Source: Candidatus Bathyarchaeota archaeon (lineage in GTDB: Archaea > Thermoproteota > Bathyarchaeia > 40CM-2-53-6 > DTDX01). Taken from it: a stretch of DNA of 64,000 bases. Positions 42,370 to 52,159 of this stretch are shown here, in pieces. Position numbers and translations under genes: made by a program. The stretch's first letter is position 1; every line of letters begins with the position of its first letter. The DNA lies in contig JAGTRF010000009.1 in NCBI GenBank assembly GCA_018396775.1, positions 1 through 64,000 on the forward strand. Reading direction: 5' to 3'. Under the pieces are notes generated by a model. It did not search any database. It was given only the letters and a program-made list of their open reading frames with translations, and was not told the origin of the DNA.

Positions 42370-43854
42370 ATGAAATTGAAGTTTATTGGTAGAGTTGCTG
42401 ATGGTGCTACAGAAACCTCTGCTAGAGTGATTTTGCTTAAAGGGTTAGAAAGTGAAGTGGTTGCTGAAGAGCTTGTTCTTATTAAAAATGGTGGGGAAGA
42501 TAACCCTTCAAGCCAGTTGCTAGGAGTTCTTAGAGGAGGCTTAGGTAAAAATGAGTTTTTAAGTTACACCTCCTATAAACCAGATGTAGCTTATATGAAG
42601 TATGGTGGTGAGCCTTCAGCTGCTAGAGAAGTTTACTCTTTTTTAATTAAGCCTATAGGTGTAATTACTAAAGAGGGGTTAACACCTAATTTAGCTATAA
42701 TTCAACCTAAATCACCGGTTTACCTTTTAGAAGAAAACGAAAATCCTTTTAAATGGATAGCTTTAGGAAAAGAAGTAGTTTGGATGAATGCTTATATAGA
42801 AGATCATGAGTCATGGAAGATACCTGTAGATAAAACGTTTATTTCATATCATGTTGGGGTTTATGGAAGCACAGGTAGCGGGAAATCTTGGTTTACCCGC
42901 TTTATTCTTATACCGTTATATATTAATGCAGGTTATAAAGTGATTGTTTTAGATTGGAGTGGAACAGATTACGCGCCTTATTATAAAAGCTTGAAAAACT
43001 CTAAAGTAATTAAAATAGTTGATATAGCTTTAGATGAGCTTTCAATTTTTAGTTATTTAAAAAATAAAACTAGCAACTTCAGCGGAAACGAGAATATCGC
43101 GAATGCTTTTGACGAGTTTATAGAAGGTTGGATAGAGAAAGTTGAAAATGCGTTTAACGAAAAAAATGTTGATGCAACTGAAGTATTATATAAGCAGCTT
43201 GAAGCGCATATATTGAAGGCTGTATCTCAAATTTCAAGAAGCGACTGGAGAGAATCTGCTGAGCGAGCTAGAAGAAGAATTTTTAGAAGATTTAAAGCTC
43301 AAGATTTAAAGCCTATAATGGGAACAATAAATATTGAAGAGATATTAAATGAAATGAGTGAATTGCTTGTTATAGATATGGGTGGTGCTTTAACCGAAGC
43401 GAAATTAGGCTTCTTTCTCTCCTTCTCTAAATACCTATATAATTTAATGGAGGCTGGGAAAGATTTAAGATTGGCTTTAATTATAGATGAGGCGCCTCAA
43501 TATGCTCCTTGGGAGCCTAGAGGAATTCAAAGTGAAACAACAGAGATGATAAAGAATTTAGCTGCTTTAGGTAGAAAACGAATGCTTAATTTAACGCTTA
43601 TAGCGCAAGGTGTGAAAGGCGAGATAGGAATTAACGCGTCTGTAAGAAGAAATCTTAACACGCATTTTTTTGGTAGAATTCATCCTTTAGATGCTGGAGG
43701 CGAGGGAGGAGCTTCAGAATGGCTTTCACCTTACGGCATAAACCCTGATCAACTTCTTCAACTTAAGCCTGGAAGATTCTATTTTTCAGGTGCAATGAAT
43801 CCTTCACCAATTCCTTTATTTATTACTTATAAACCATTCAGCGAAAGTGTTTAA
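42370..43854 (+). CDS. herA: HerA hexameric DNA translocase
   Basis: This 494-residue ATPase has an N-terminal HAS-barrel-like region, Walker A GSTGSGKS (166-173), Walker B LALIIDEAPQYAP and the LGRKRMLNLTLIAQG sensor region. HerA pumps DNA and works with the NurA nuclease in end resection before recombination. nurA overlaps its end by 8 nt. Mre11 and Rad50, often next door, are not in the window. The gene is divergent from the tRNA-Pro gene. Confidence 0.93.
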   Translation: MKLKFIGRVADGATETSARVILLKGLESEVVAEELVLIKNGGEDNPSSQLLGVLRGGLGKNEFLSYTSYKPDVAYMKYGGEPSAAREVYSFLIKPIGVITKEGLTPNLAIIQPKSPVYLLEENENPFKWIALGKEVVWMNAYIEDHESWKIPVDKTFISYHVGVYGSTGSGKSWFTRFILIPLYINAGYKVIVLDWSGTDYAPYYKSLKNSKVIKIVDIALDELSIFSYLKNKTSNFSGNENIANAFDEFIEGWIEKVENAFNEKNVDATEVLYKQLEAHILKAVSQISRSDWRESAERARRRIFRRFKAQDLKPIMGTINIEEILNEMSELLVIDMGGALTEAKLGFFLSFSKYLYNLMEAGKDLRLALIIDEAPQYAPWEPRGIQSETTEMIKNLAALGRKRMLNLTLIAQGVKGEIGINASVRRNLNTHFFGRIHPLDAGGEGGASEWLSPYGINPDQLLQLKPGRFYFSGAMNPSPIPLFITYKPFSESV

Positions 43855-45025
43855 ATTGATTGAAGAGTTAATTGAATGGATAAAGCTTCCTCAAGATCTT
43901 CAACATAGATTTTTTGAGCTTGCAGAGCAAGAGGCTAAAAGTTTAACAGAAACAATTCATCAATTAAATCTTCAACTTAAAAATTTGAAGGATACGCTTT
44001 ATTCTTATATTAGAAAGTTGCCAAGCTTAAATGAAGCATTTACTGTTGCAGCTGTTGACAGTTCTAGATCTCCAAAGCTAAGCGAAAGGCTTGGCGTAAG
44101 ATATGGAGTTTTCGCAGCTGGAACTATTTTTTTAAGGGGAATAGAAAGAAGAGAAGAGGTTTTTAAAGCTGGAGTATTTAAAAGAAAGCAAGCTTTATCG
44201 CAGGATAAAAGCAAATTTCTTTTCGGTTTATTAGCAACTTGCGTTGAAAGAAAAATGGGTTTAGAAGCGTTAGATAAATGCGATTTACTAATTTTAGATG
44301 GGAGCTTTTATGGATTTGTAGATGAAGCTTATTTAATAAAGAAGTCAGGGTTATTTAACTCTTATGAAAAGCGAGTTTTAAATGAAGCTTTTGAAGCGAC
44401 TGAAGAGTTGAGAAAAAGTGGGAAAGCTATAGGTGTGATTAAAAGAAGCCATACAAGAGTTATAGGTGGATATTTAGCTTTAAAAAACAAAAATAATCCA
44501 TTCACAACTATAATAGATAAACTTATTCTTTCAATGCTTATGCCTGAAAAATCCTATTTTAACTATGGAGATTTAATAGGCGATAAACCCCCTCAAATTT
44601 ATACGCGTTTAGCAACTTTAGCTTCTATGGGTTGGCCTGAAAGCGATTTAATGAATGAAGCTGAAAAAAGAATTTTTATACCTTTCGATTATTTAAGCTT
44701 AGATAAAAAAGGTTTTAAAGAAATGAAGCGGATTCAAATTAAATTTCAAAAGGATCTGCCTCCATGCGAAATCGAATATCCGTCATCGATGCCTTTAACT
44801 AAGCTTTTAGAGTTTTTAGGGCAAAAAAACTTCTTTAACGAAGCTACAAACCTTCCTATAGCTTTAGATATAATTGATGACATGGTTGGTTTATCAACAA
44901 AATTCACTGAAGAGTTTGTTTCTGAAATAGAGGGGAGAGTTTTAGAAGAAATAATTAAAAAACATGGAGGCAAAGATGCGGTAAAAATGTTTTTTACGCT
45001 GCTTAATCCGCAAAAGCTTTATTAA
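43847..45025 (+). CDS. nurA: NurA 5'-3' nuclease
   Basis: This 392-residue nuclease has the NurA motifs AVDSSRSPKLSERLGVRYG with the first catalytic Asp, LLILDGSFYGF with the second, and AIGVIKRSH. NurA resects DNA ends together with HerA, whose gene overlaps by 8 nt. The C-terminal region (ALDIIDDMVGLS) contacts HerA in characterised pairs. The gene converges on the COG2112 kinase gene. Confidence 0.92.
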   Translation: MFKLIEELIEWIKLPQDLQHRFFELAEQEAKSLTETIHQLNLQLKNLKDTLYSYIRKLPSLNEAFTVAAVDSSRSPKLSERLGVRYGVFAAGTIFLRGIERREEVFKAGVFKRKQALSQDKSKFLFGLLATCVERKMGLEALDKCDLLILDGSFYGFVDEAYLIKKSGLFNSYEKRVLNEAFEATEELRKSGKAIGVIKRSHTRVIGGYLALKNKNNPFTTIIDKLILSMLMPEKSYFNYGDLIGDKPPQIYTRLATLASMGWPESDLMNEAEKRIFIPFDYLSLDKKGFKEMKRIQIKFQKDLPPCEIEYPSSMPLTKLLEFLGQKNFFNEATNLPIALDIIDDMVGLSTKFTEEFVSEIEGRVLEEIIKKHGGKDAVKMFFTLLNPQKLY

Positions 45026-45034
45026 AAAAGCATT

Positions 45035-45868
45035 TTAAGGTTTTAAACCGCATGAGTTAAGGAGTAATTCAAAATTCTCTTGGGTTTTATTAATTTTATA
45101 AGCTTTTAAAGCTTCACGTAAATCCTCTAAGGAAATATTAAGAATTTTATTTATTTTGAAGGCTATTTCACTTTGAAAAAATAAGAAGTGGCATATTTTA
45201 GTTAAATTTGACGGTTTTCTTTTGTTGCTGGCTGTTTCAAAATCAACTATTATAGGCGTATCATATTCATTTATTAATATATGTTTATGAGCTCTGCTTA
45301 ATTCACCATGATCTAAACCAAGATTATCAAGCTTAAAGCATTCCTCAAGAATTTTCATTAAAACCTTCTTAAGCTTTTTCCCATAATTATCTTGCAGTTT
45401 TTTAACCCATTCAATTATAGATTGCCCATTTATAAACTCCATTAAAATAAAGTTTTTTGTAAATCCATAAAGCTTTGGACCTATATTATGCATGTTAACT
45501 TTTTTTAACATAAAGGCTTCATGAGTTAAATCAGCTCTATCAGCATCTACTCTTCTAATTTTTAATGCAGCTTTGTTGCCATTAAAATAAGTTTTAACAA
45601 CTATTCCTACGCATCCTTTTCCAAGAACTTTTAATCCATAAACCTCTTTTTCACCAGAAAATTCAATTTTAGAAATATTTAAGCTTTGAAGTTCTTTAAC
45701 TCTTTTTTCAGCTTCCTCAATAGTTGGTTTAGGGTAACATAAAATTTGAATGTAAGGTTGAAGAAATAACTCTTTTAAAGTTGCTAAGCATAAAGTTTTA
45801 CTCAAGCCAAATGGGCCTACCTTCAATAAATCTTGAAATAAACTGAGCGAAATCCATTCTTTTTTCAT
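45035..45868 (-). CDS. COG2112-type predicted Ser/Thr protein kinase
   Basis: This archaeal protein kinase of up to 277 residues has an ATP loop LGKGCVGIVVKTYF, Lys in AALKIRRVDADRAD, Glu in THEAFML, catalytic DHGELSRAHKHILI and IVDFETAS in place of HRD and DFG. The longest frame overlaps cca by 71 nt; a TTG at 45805 would cut this to 8 nt and gives a more usual arrangement, so the first 21 residues are doubtful. Related to the RIO/Bud32 group. Substrate unknown. Confidence 0.85.
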   Translation of the reverse strand: MKKEWISLSLFQDLLKVGPFGLSKTLCLATLKELFLQPYIQILCYPKPTIEEAEKRVKELQSLNISKIEFSGEKEVYGLKVLGKGCVGIVVKTYFNGNKAALKIRRVDADRADLTHEAFMLKKVNMHNIGPKLYGFTKNFILMEFINGQSIIEWVKKLQDNYGKKLKKVLMKILEECFKLDNLGLDHGELSRAHKHILINEYDTPIIVDFETASNKRKPSNLTKICHFLFFQSEIAFKINKILNISLEDLREALKAYKINKTQENFELLLNSCGLKP

Positions 45869-47225
45869 AAAATTTTCTCGCTTCCACCCAGAAAAATATT
45901 TGGAAGCCGTTTTTCTTTAGTTTCTCAGCTATTTTACTTGCCACACCTATACTTCGTCCACCGTTATTAGATAAATAAAAACTTAAAAGCTTTTTAGCGT
46001 CATCCCATCTTCTTTTCTTTTCAACGAACCATCTATCACCTTCAATCCAAGGTCCAGCTACAGTATCCTCAGCGTAAAGATGCTTAAAAAGAAAGTTTTC
46101 AGCTTCTTTACGTTTTTCAACAGGTGGACCCATATGCTTTTTTGGAGAAGAAATGCTTTTTCTTTCCAGTTCAAATAAAATTATGTTTAATTCTTTTTCA
46201 TCGCTCCAAGAAGCTGATCTAATTACTTCAAAACTGTTAGTCTTTAAAAAGTTTTTTAAGGCATTTTCTGTTTTATAAAGCTGCCCCCACAAAACATCAA
46301 CTACAGTATCGATTCTGCTGAAAACTAAAAAAAGAAGATCCAAATTAGCTTTTAATAATTTTTCAGAAGCTTCTTTTTCGCTTAAAATTCTTTGTGAAGG
46401 GGGATAAAAAAACTTTAAGCTTGGTTTTTTTAAGAATATTCTTGAAGCTGAAACAAACTCCCAAAGTTTATTTTCGAAAATTGAGGCTGCAGCATTTCTG
46501 CTTTTATCTACAGGATCAACTACAATTAAGTTTTCATCAAATAAATCGTAAGCTTCTTCTTCTCTTCCTTTAAACCATTCAGCAACATCTATAAGCTGCC
46601 TTCTTCTCCAGTTTGAAGCAGCCTCTAAAACATTTTTAAACGAGCCGTAATAAAGCGTTAAAATTTCGCATAAAAAACCGCTAAAACCCCCAATTTTTAT
46701 TTCAGCACCATATAAGCCTGTTCCTTTCATAAACTTTTTTAAAATCCTAACTTCTTTTCTTAATGCTTCATTTAATTTTTCTTTCATGAAATCTGTGTGA
46801 AATGGAGTCCTATCAGTAGCGCTTAACCATCTTCCTTTTTCAACTTTAAAGCATGGAACAATATTTACTCTAGTTTCTTTAATCCAAACTTCAAGATACG
46901 GATGCTCCGCATATCTTTCCACAATTTTATATTCCTTAAATGCTTCTCTCGCTACATTTAAACATTTAACCTCTAAATCCTCTTTAGTTAATGATAGTGG
47001 CACTCTCATGAAAATATCTATATCAGCCTCCCCTTTAAGCCAAGTATCTTTAGCTATAGAACCTTCAATTCTAATTTCCGCTTTAATATTTTCTCTTTCA
47101 GCTTCAACGCTTAATTTAGAAATTATTTCTTTAGTTAAACTCATAATTTTTTCTCTTTCTTGTTGAGATGGAGTAACTTTACTCGTCACTTCAAAACAGA
47201 CTTTTTCTATAGAGCTCAAAGGCAT
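45798..47225 (-). CDS. cca: Archaeal (class I) CCA-adding enzyme
   Basis: This 475-residue nucleotidyltransferase repairs or adds the tRNA 3' CCA. IEGSIAKDTWLKGEADIDIF carries the catalytic carboxylates, HPYLEVWIKETRVNIVP the third, and FSGFLCEILTLYYG lies in the central domain. Length and order match the archaeal class I enzyme. It is followed by the kinase gene and preceded by thpR with a 20-nt gap, all on the minus strand. Confidence 0.94.
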   Translation of the reverse strand: MPLSSIEKVCFEVTSKVTPSQQEREKIMSLTKEIISKLSVEAERENIKAEIRIEGSIAKDTWLKGEADIDIFMRVPLSLTKEDLEVKCLNVAREAFKEYKIVERYAEHPYLEVWIKETRVNIVPCFKVEKGRWLSATDRTPFHTDFMKEKLNEALRKEVRILKKFMKGTGLYGAEIKIGGFSGFLCEILTLYYGSFKNVLEAASNWRRRQLIDVAEWFKGREEEAYDLFDENLIVVDPVDKSRNAAASIFENKLWEFVSASRIFLKKPSLKFFYPPSQRILSEKEASEKLLKANLDLLFLVFSRIDTVVDVLWGQLYKTENALKNFLKTNSFEVIRSASWSDEKELNIILFELERKSISSPKKHMGPPVEKRKEAENFLFKHLYAEDTVAGPWIEGDRWFVEKKRRWDDAKKLLSFYLSNNGGRSIGVASKIAEKLKKNGFQIFFWVEARKFYEKRMDFAQFISRFIEGRPIWLE

Positions 47226-47245
47226 CTTTCACCAACCAGTTTAAA

Positions 47246-47812
47246 TTAAAGAGGTTTAATTTCAAATAGAGTTGAGTAAATTGGTCCTTTAGATGTTAAA
47301 TCGCTTCTTTTTAACTTCACGCTTTCCACAGTTATTTCCCCAAATTCTTCATTTTTAAATTCTTGAAGAATTTTTATTAATTCGCTTTTTCCTCTTCCGC
47401 TTTTAACTCTAGCTATTGTAATATGAGGGCTAAAACCTCTTTCCTCTTTTGGAAAACCAAGCTTAACCAGCTTTTCTTCTAATTGAGTGAAAATTAATGA
47501 AGATTCCTTAAAACCGTTTGCCATACCAATCCATAAAACTCTAGGATAATTAATTGTTGGAAAAGCGCCTAACCCTTTAAGGTTAATTTTAAAAGATTTA
47601 AATTGAATAGTTTTCAGCGCTTCAATAACTTTATTAACTTTTGCTTCTTCAATTTCTCCAAGAAACTTTAAAGTTACATGAATGTTTTGAGGTTCAACAA
47701 GCTTTAAATCAGCGTTGCTTCTCTCTAAAACTTTTTGAATTTTCAAAATTTTTTCTAAAATGTTTTCTTGATCTATATCGATTGCAATAAAACATCTTAT
47801 AGCTTTATTCAA
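47246..47812 (-). CDS. thpR: RNA 2',3'-cyclic phosphodiesterase (2H family)
   Basis: This 188-residue 2H phosphoesterase has the two catalytic motifs HVTLKFLGE and HITIARVKS, and LPRVLWIGM-like PRVLWIGMANG between them. It opens 2',3'-cyclic phosphates, such as those left by tRNA intron cleavage, and sits directly upstream of cca in the same direction. This genome has at least one tRNA with two introns. Confidence 0.92.
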   Translation of the reverse strand: MNKAIRCFIAIDIDQENILEKILKIQKVLERSNADLKLVEPQNIHVTLKFLGEIEEAKVNKVIEALKTIQFKSFKINLKGLGAFPTINYPRVLWIGMANGFKESSLIFTQLEEKLVKLGFPKEERGFSPHITIARVKSGRGKSELIKILQEFKNEEFGEITVESVKLKRSDLTSKGPIYSTLFEIKPL

Positions 47813-47839
47813 CTTTTATTCCTTCAACTTATTTTATTT

Positions 47840-48865
47840 TCATGAATAAATTAATACTTTAAGAGTTTTATCGCTTTCAGCTGCAAGCTTTAAAGCTTTT
47901 TCAGCTTCCTCAAGCTTAAATCTATGCGAAATCATTTTTAAAGCATCAATTTTCTTAAGCTTTAAAAGCTTTAAAACAATATTTGTTTCTATTTCGGTTG
48001 TAGAGTAGCTTGGAATAATTTTTAATTCTTTTAAAAATATTTTGTTAGCATCATAAACAAGCATGCTTCCAGTTGGTGGTGAACCAAACAATAAAAGTTG
48101 CCCCCCTTTCCTTAATGCATCTAAAGCTTGAGAAACAGCTTTAACACTTCCAACAGCTACCACAGCTAAATCTACACCTCGACCATCAGTAACTTTATGA
48201 ACGGTTTCCTCAAGATTTTCTTTAATCGGGTTTAAAGCAAGATCAGCACCAAGCTTTTTAGCGGTTGAAAGCCTAAATTGAGCGATCTCGCTAACTATAA
48301 TGCTTCCAGCTCCAAGCATTTTTAAAAGAGAAATCATTATTAAACCTATTGGTCCAGCTCCAACAATTAATACATCATCACCAACATTAAATTTTACCTT
48401 ATTTAATCCTCTAATGCAGCAGGCAATAGGCTCTATTAAAGCAGCTTCATCAAATCCAACTTCACTAGGCAATTTAAGAACAGCATTTTTCTCAATATTT
48501 GTTTCAGGAACCCTAAAGTATTCAGCCATTCCACATGGATCTAAATTGCTTTTAGGAAATTCATCGCACATAGTGTAATCTCCACGCCTACAATAATAAC
48601 AAGTATAGCATGGAACATGATGATGAATAAAAACTCTATCTCCAACTTTAAATTCAGTAACTTTTTCCCCCACATCAGCTATAACTCCTGCTGCTTCATG
48701 TCCAAGCTTTAATGGAGTAGCAGATTCTCCTTTAATTTTCTCTATATCTGTTCCACAAATTCCGCAAACCTTCATTTTTACTAAAACTTCTTTAGAGTTA
48801 ATTTTTGGAATGGGGACATCCTTAACTTCTATTTCACCAAATTTTTTAATGAATGCAGCTTTCAA
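47840..48865 (-). CDS. Zinc-dependent medium-chain alcohol/polyol dehydrogenase
   Basis: This 341-residue MDR enzyme has the catalytic zinc site CGICGTD and GHEAAGVIADVG, the structural zinc cysteines PCYTCYYCRRGDYTMC and the NAD(P) fold VLIVGAGPIGLIMISLL. The closest overall look is to sorbitol/threonine dehydrogenase-like polyol enzymes; the substrate is unproven. The gene is monocistronic. Confidence 0.88.
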   Translation of the reverse strand: MKAAFIKKFGEIEVKDVPIPKINSKEVLVKMKVCGICGTDIEKIKGESATPLKLGHEAAGVIADVGEKVTEFKVGDRVFIHHHVPCYTCYYCRRGDYTMCDEFPKSNLDPCGMAEYFRVPETNIEKNAVLKLPSEVGFDEAALIEPIACCIRGLNKVKFNVGDDVLIVGAGPIGLIMISLLKMLGAGSIIVSEIAQFRLSTAKKLGADLALNPIKENLEETVHKVTDGRGVDLAVVAVGSVKAVSQALDALRKGGQLLLFGSPPTGSMLVYDANKIFLKELKIIPSYSTTEIETNIVLKLLKLKKIDALKMISHRFKLEEAEKALKLAAESDKTLKVLIYS

Positions 48866-48968
48866 TTTAAATCCACTTCTTTAAATTATGTTTAGCTTAT
48901 AAGTTTAAAAAAATTAATTAAAAAGTAAGCTGTCAATAAACTTTGTTGAAAAATTAGAGGAAATTTAA

Positions 48969-49556
48969 ATGAGAAAGATTAAAATCGATAGAGAATCAGC
49001 GCTTATAATTGTTGATGTTCAAAACGATTTTCTTCCTGAAGGAGCTTTACCTGTTCCGAAAGGAGATGAAGTAATCCCGGTGCTTAATAAATATATTAAT
49101 TTATTTAATAAAGTTGGGGCTTCAATCTTTGCTACTAGAGATTGGCATCCTTTAAACCACGCCTCTTTTAATACGCAAGGTGGAATATGGCCCCCTCATT
49201 GCATTCAAAACACTAAAGGAGCAGAATTTCCATCAAGCTTAAAGCTTCCGGAAAACGCTATTGTGATATCTAAAGCAACAAACCCTAATGCTGAAGCTTA
49301 TTCAGGTTTTGAAGGAACAGATTTAGCTATAAAGCTTAAAAAGCTTGGCGTTAAAAAAGTTTTCATAGGTGGTTTAGCTACAGATTATTGCGTAAAAAAT
49401 ACTGTGTTAGACGCTTTAAAAGAAGGTTTTAAAACCTTTCTTCTTGAAGATGCCTCTCGTGGAGTAAATTTAAAGCCTGAAGATTCAAAAAACGCTATTA
49501 AAGAAATGGTTATTAAAGGAGCGTTAAAAATAAAGATTTTTGATTTAACCTTTTGA
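48969..49556 (+). CDS. pncA: Nicotinamidase
   Basis: This 195-residue cysteine hydrolase converts nicotinamide to nicotinate. Catalytic Asp lies in LIIVDVQNDFLPEG, the metal site in ATRDWHPLNHASF, Lys in VISKATNPNAEAYSGF and the nucleophile in LATDYCVKNTVLDAL. argS follows closely, possibly co-transcribed. Confidence 0.93.
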   Translation: MRKIKIDRESALIIVDVQNDFLPEGALPVPKGDEVIPVLNKYINLFNKVGASIFATRDWHPLNHASFNTQGGIWPPHCIQNTKGAEFPSSLKLPENAIVISKATNPNAEAYSGFEGTDLAIKLKKLGVKKVFIGGLATDYCVKNTVLDALKEGFKTFLLEDASRGVNLKPEDSKNAIKEMVIKGALKIKIFDLTF

Positions 49557-49567
49557 GGTTTAACTTT

Positions 49568-51523
49568 TTGAGTGTAAATATATTTAATGAATTTAAAGCT
49601 CAATGCAGGCAAGTTTTAGAAAAAGCTTTAGAAAAGCTTGGTTTAATAGGTGATGTTGAAGCTTTAATTTTAGGCGAACCGCCATCATTAAAGTTTGGCG
49701 AGTTATCAAGCTCAATTTGTTTTGAGTTAGGTAAAAAATTAAATGTTAACCCAATGGAGCTGGCTGAAAAAATAGTGGCTAATATTAATTTGAGTGAGAG
49801 TGAATTTGATTTAATTAGTGAAGTAGAACAAGCTGGTGGAGGATACATAAACTTTAAGTTAAATTATTCTTTAGCCACTCAAAAGGTTGCAGAAGCTTTA
49901 ATTAAAGAGAGAGAAAATTATGGGCTTATAAAAACAGTTAACCCTAAAAGAATTATTGTTGAGCATACAAGCGTTAACCCTGTGCATCCAATTCATATAG
50001 GCCAAGCTAGAAATTCTATTATTGGAGATGCTATTTCAAGAATGCTTAAAGCAAGAGGGCATCAAGTTTTTCGGCATTATTATATAGATGATATGGGTAG
50101 ACAAACAGCTATAGCAGCTTATGGATATAAAAAACTTGGTGAACCTGAAATATTAGAGAAGCCTGATTTATTTTTTGGGAAAATCTATAGCATAACAAAT
50201 TGTTTATTGGAAGTTCAAAAGATTAAGTTAGCTATGGAAAATGTAAAGACTCAACCTGAAAAAAGCGAAGAATATATAGAGCTTAATCGTAAGTTAAGCG
50301 AGTGGATTTCTATAGCTTTAGAGCTGGAAGAAAAATATCCTAACATATTTGATAAGCTTAGCGAAGCTATTGTTAAATCTAAAGTTTCAGCTGAAGAAGA
50401 AGTGAATAGATTAATTAAAAAATATGAGGAGAGCGATTTGGAAGCTAAAAAACTTATTAGAAAAGTAAGCCAGCTTTGCCTTAATGGTTTTAAAGAAACC
50501 TTAACTAAAATAGAGGTTGAGTTTGATAGCTGGGATTGGGAAAGCGATTTAGTTTGGAGTGGTGAAGTTAAAAAAATTTTAGCTCAAATAGCAGCCACAA
50601 TTTACGCGTTTAAATCTAATGGTGCCCTTGAACTTGATATAGAAAAAGTGGTTGAAGAATTTTCCTTAAGAAGCTTATTAAACATCAGTCCAGGTTACCA
50701 TCTGCCTTCATTAACCTTATCTAGATCTGATGGGACAACTCTTTATATAACAAGGGATATAGCTTATACGATTAAAAAATTTAGCTTAGCTGATGAAGTT
50801 ATAAATGTTGTAGGTGCTGAACAAAGCTTAGCTCAGCTTCAACTTAAAATAGCTTTATTCTGTTTAAATAAAGGTGAGTTAGCTTTAAAGCTTAAGCATT
50901 TAGCTTTCGGTCTTGTAGAGTTGCCTGGATTTAAAATGTCAAGTAGAAGAGGGAGGCTTGTAACTTTAGATGAGGTTATAGATGAAGCTGTAAAAAGAGC
51001 TTATCAAGAGGTTTCAAAAAGATTCTCTCTTTCTGAAGAAGAAAAGGTGAATATAGCTAAGAAGATTGGAATCGCATCAATTAAATACGCGCTTTTATCT
51101 ATTGAGCCTTTAAAAACAGTTACTTTCACTTGGGATAAAATATTAAACTTTGAAAGAAACAGCGCACCATTTATAAATTACGCTTATACCAGAGCAAATG
51201 GAATTTTAAAGAAAGCTGGTGGAATACCTGAGAAAATTGATGCAAGTAAGTTAACGCATCCATTAGAAAAGGAAATACTTTTAAAAATAATAAAGTTTCC
51301 TGAAGTTTTTACAACTTCAGTTGATAATTTAAAACCTGAAGATTTAGTTAACTTCGCAAACTCTTTAGCTGAAAAACTTCATGAGTATTATGAAAAAATT
51401 GATGTAATTCATGTTCCAGAAAAAGAATTAAAGGAAGCGAGAGTATTTTTAATCTACGCTATTAAAGTGATAATTAAAAATGTTATGGAGCTTGTTGGAA
51501 TAAAACTTGCTGAAAAAATGTAA
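49568..51523 (+). CDS. argS: Arginyl-tRNA synthetase
   Basis: This class I synthetase of about 651 residues has the HIGH region HTSVNPVHPIHIGQARN and the KMSKS-like FKMSSRRGRLVT, plus an N-terminal Add-1 domain and a C-terminal anticodon-binding DALR domain (INYAYTRANGILKKAG). TTG 49568 is chosen because a GAGGT lies 8 nt upstream; the frame is also open from TTG 49553. It is followed by the ogg2 gene after 3 nt. Confidence 0.94.
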   Translation: MSVNIFNEFKAQCRQVLEKALEKLGLIGDVEALILGEPPSLKFGELSSSICFELGKKLNVNPMELAEKIVANINLSESEFDLISEVEQAGGGYINFKLNYSLATQKVAEALIKERENYGLIKTVNPKRIIVEHTSVNPVHPIHIGQARNSIIGDAISRMLKARGHQVFRHYYIDDMGRQTAIAAYGYKKLGEPEILEKPDLFFGKIYSITNCLLEVQKIKLAMENVKTQPEKSEEYIELNRKLSEWISIALELEEKYPNIFDKLSEAIVKSKVSAEEEVNRLIKKYEESDLEAKKLIRKVSQLCLNGFKETLTKIEVEFDSWDWESDLVWSGEVKKILAQIAATIYAFKSNGALELDIEKVVEEFSLRSLLNISPGYHLPSLTLSRSDGTTLYITRDIAYTIKKFSLADEVINVVGAEQSLAQLQLKIALFCLNKGELALKLKHLAFGLVELPGFKMSSRRGRLVTLDEVIDEAVKRAYQEVSKRFSLSEEEKVNIAKKIGIASIKYALLSIEPLKTVTFTWDKILNFERNSAPFINYAYTRANGILKKAGGIPEKIDASKLTHPLEKEILLKIIKFPEVFTTSVDNLKPEDLVNFANSLAEKLHEYYEKIDVIHVPEKELKEARVFLIYAIKVIIKNVMELVGIKLAEKM

Positions 51524-51526
51524 GAT

Positions 51527-52159
51527 ATGAAAGAAAATTTAATTAAAAAAATTATTAGTTTAAAGCAAACTGAAATAAAACAGCTGGTTGAAAAAAGAGT
51601 TAAAGAATTTAAAGATTTTTATTTAAAACCTAATGAAGAATGGTTTTCAGAGCTTTGCTTTTGCATTTTAACAGCTAATTCATCAGCTGAGTTAGGAATT
51701 AAAATTCAAAAAGAAATTAAAGCTGAAGGTTTTCTAACTCTTTCAAAAGAAGAGTTGGCTTTAAAGCTTAAAGCTTTCGGTCACAGATTTTACTTTAAAA
51801 GAGCTGAATTTATAGTTGAAGCTAGAAAATATAAAAATATTAAGGATTTAATCTTGAGCTTCTCTAATATTAAAGCCTGTAGAGAGTGGTTGGTGAAAAA
51901 TATTAAAGGGTTATGGTTTAAGGAGGCAAGTCATTTTTTAAGAAACGTTGGCTACTTTAACTTTGCAATTTTAGATAGGCATATCTTAAAAATTCTTAAA
52001 GAATATTATTTAATAAGCTTTATTCCAAAAACTTTAACTAAACGAAAATATCTTGAAATAGAAAATATTTTAAAAAAGTTAGCTGATGAAACAGAGTTGA
52101 CGTTAGGTGAGTTGGATTTATACCTTTGGTTTATGGAAACTGGAAAAATTCTGAAGTAG
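51527..52159 (+). CDS. ogg: Ogg2-type 8-oxoguanine N-glycosylase/DNA lyase
   Basis: This 210-residue HhH glycosylase removes oxidised guanine and nicks the DNA. CFCILTANSSAELGIKI, LWFKEASHFLRNVGY with the catalytic Lys region and FAILDRHILKIL with the catalytic Asp are typical of archaeal Ogg2. It is translated directly after argS and converges with tbp, with no intergenic space. Confidence 0.9.
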   Translation: MKENLIKKIISLKQTEIKQLVEKRVKEFKDFYLKPNEEWFSELCFCILTANSSAELGIKIQKEIKAEGFLTLSKEELALKLKAFGHRFYFKRAEFIVEARKYKNIKDLILSFSNIKACREWLVKNIKGLWFKEASHFLRNVGYFNFAILDRHILKILKEYYLISFIPKTLTKRKYLEIENILKKLADETELTLGELDLYLWFMETGKILK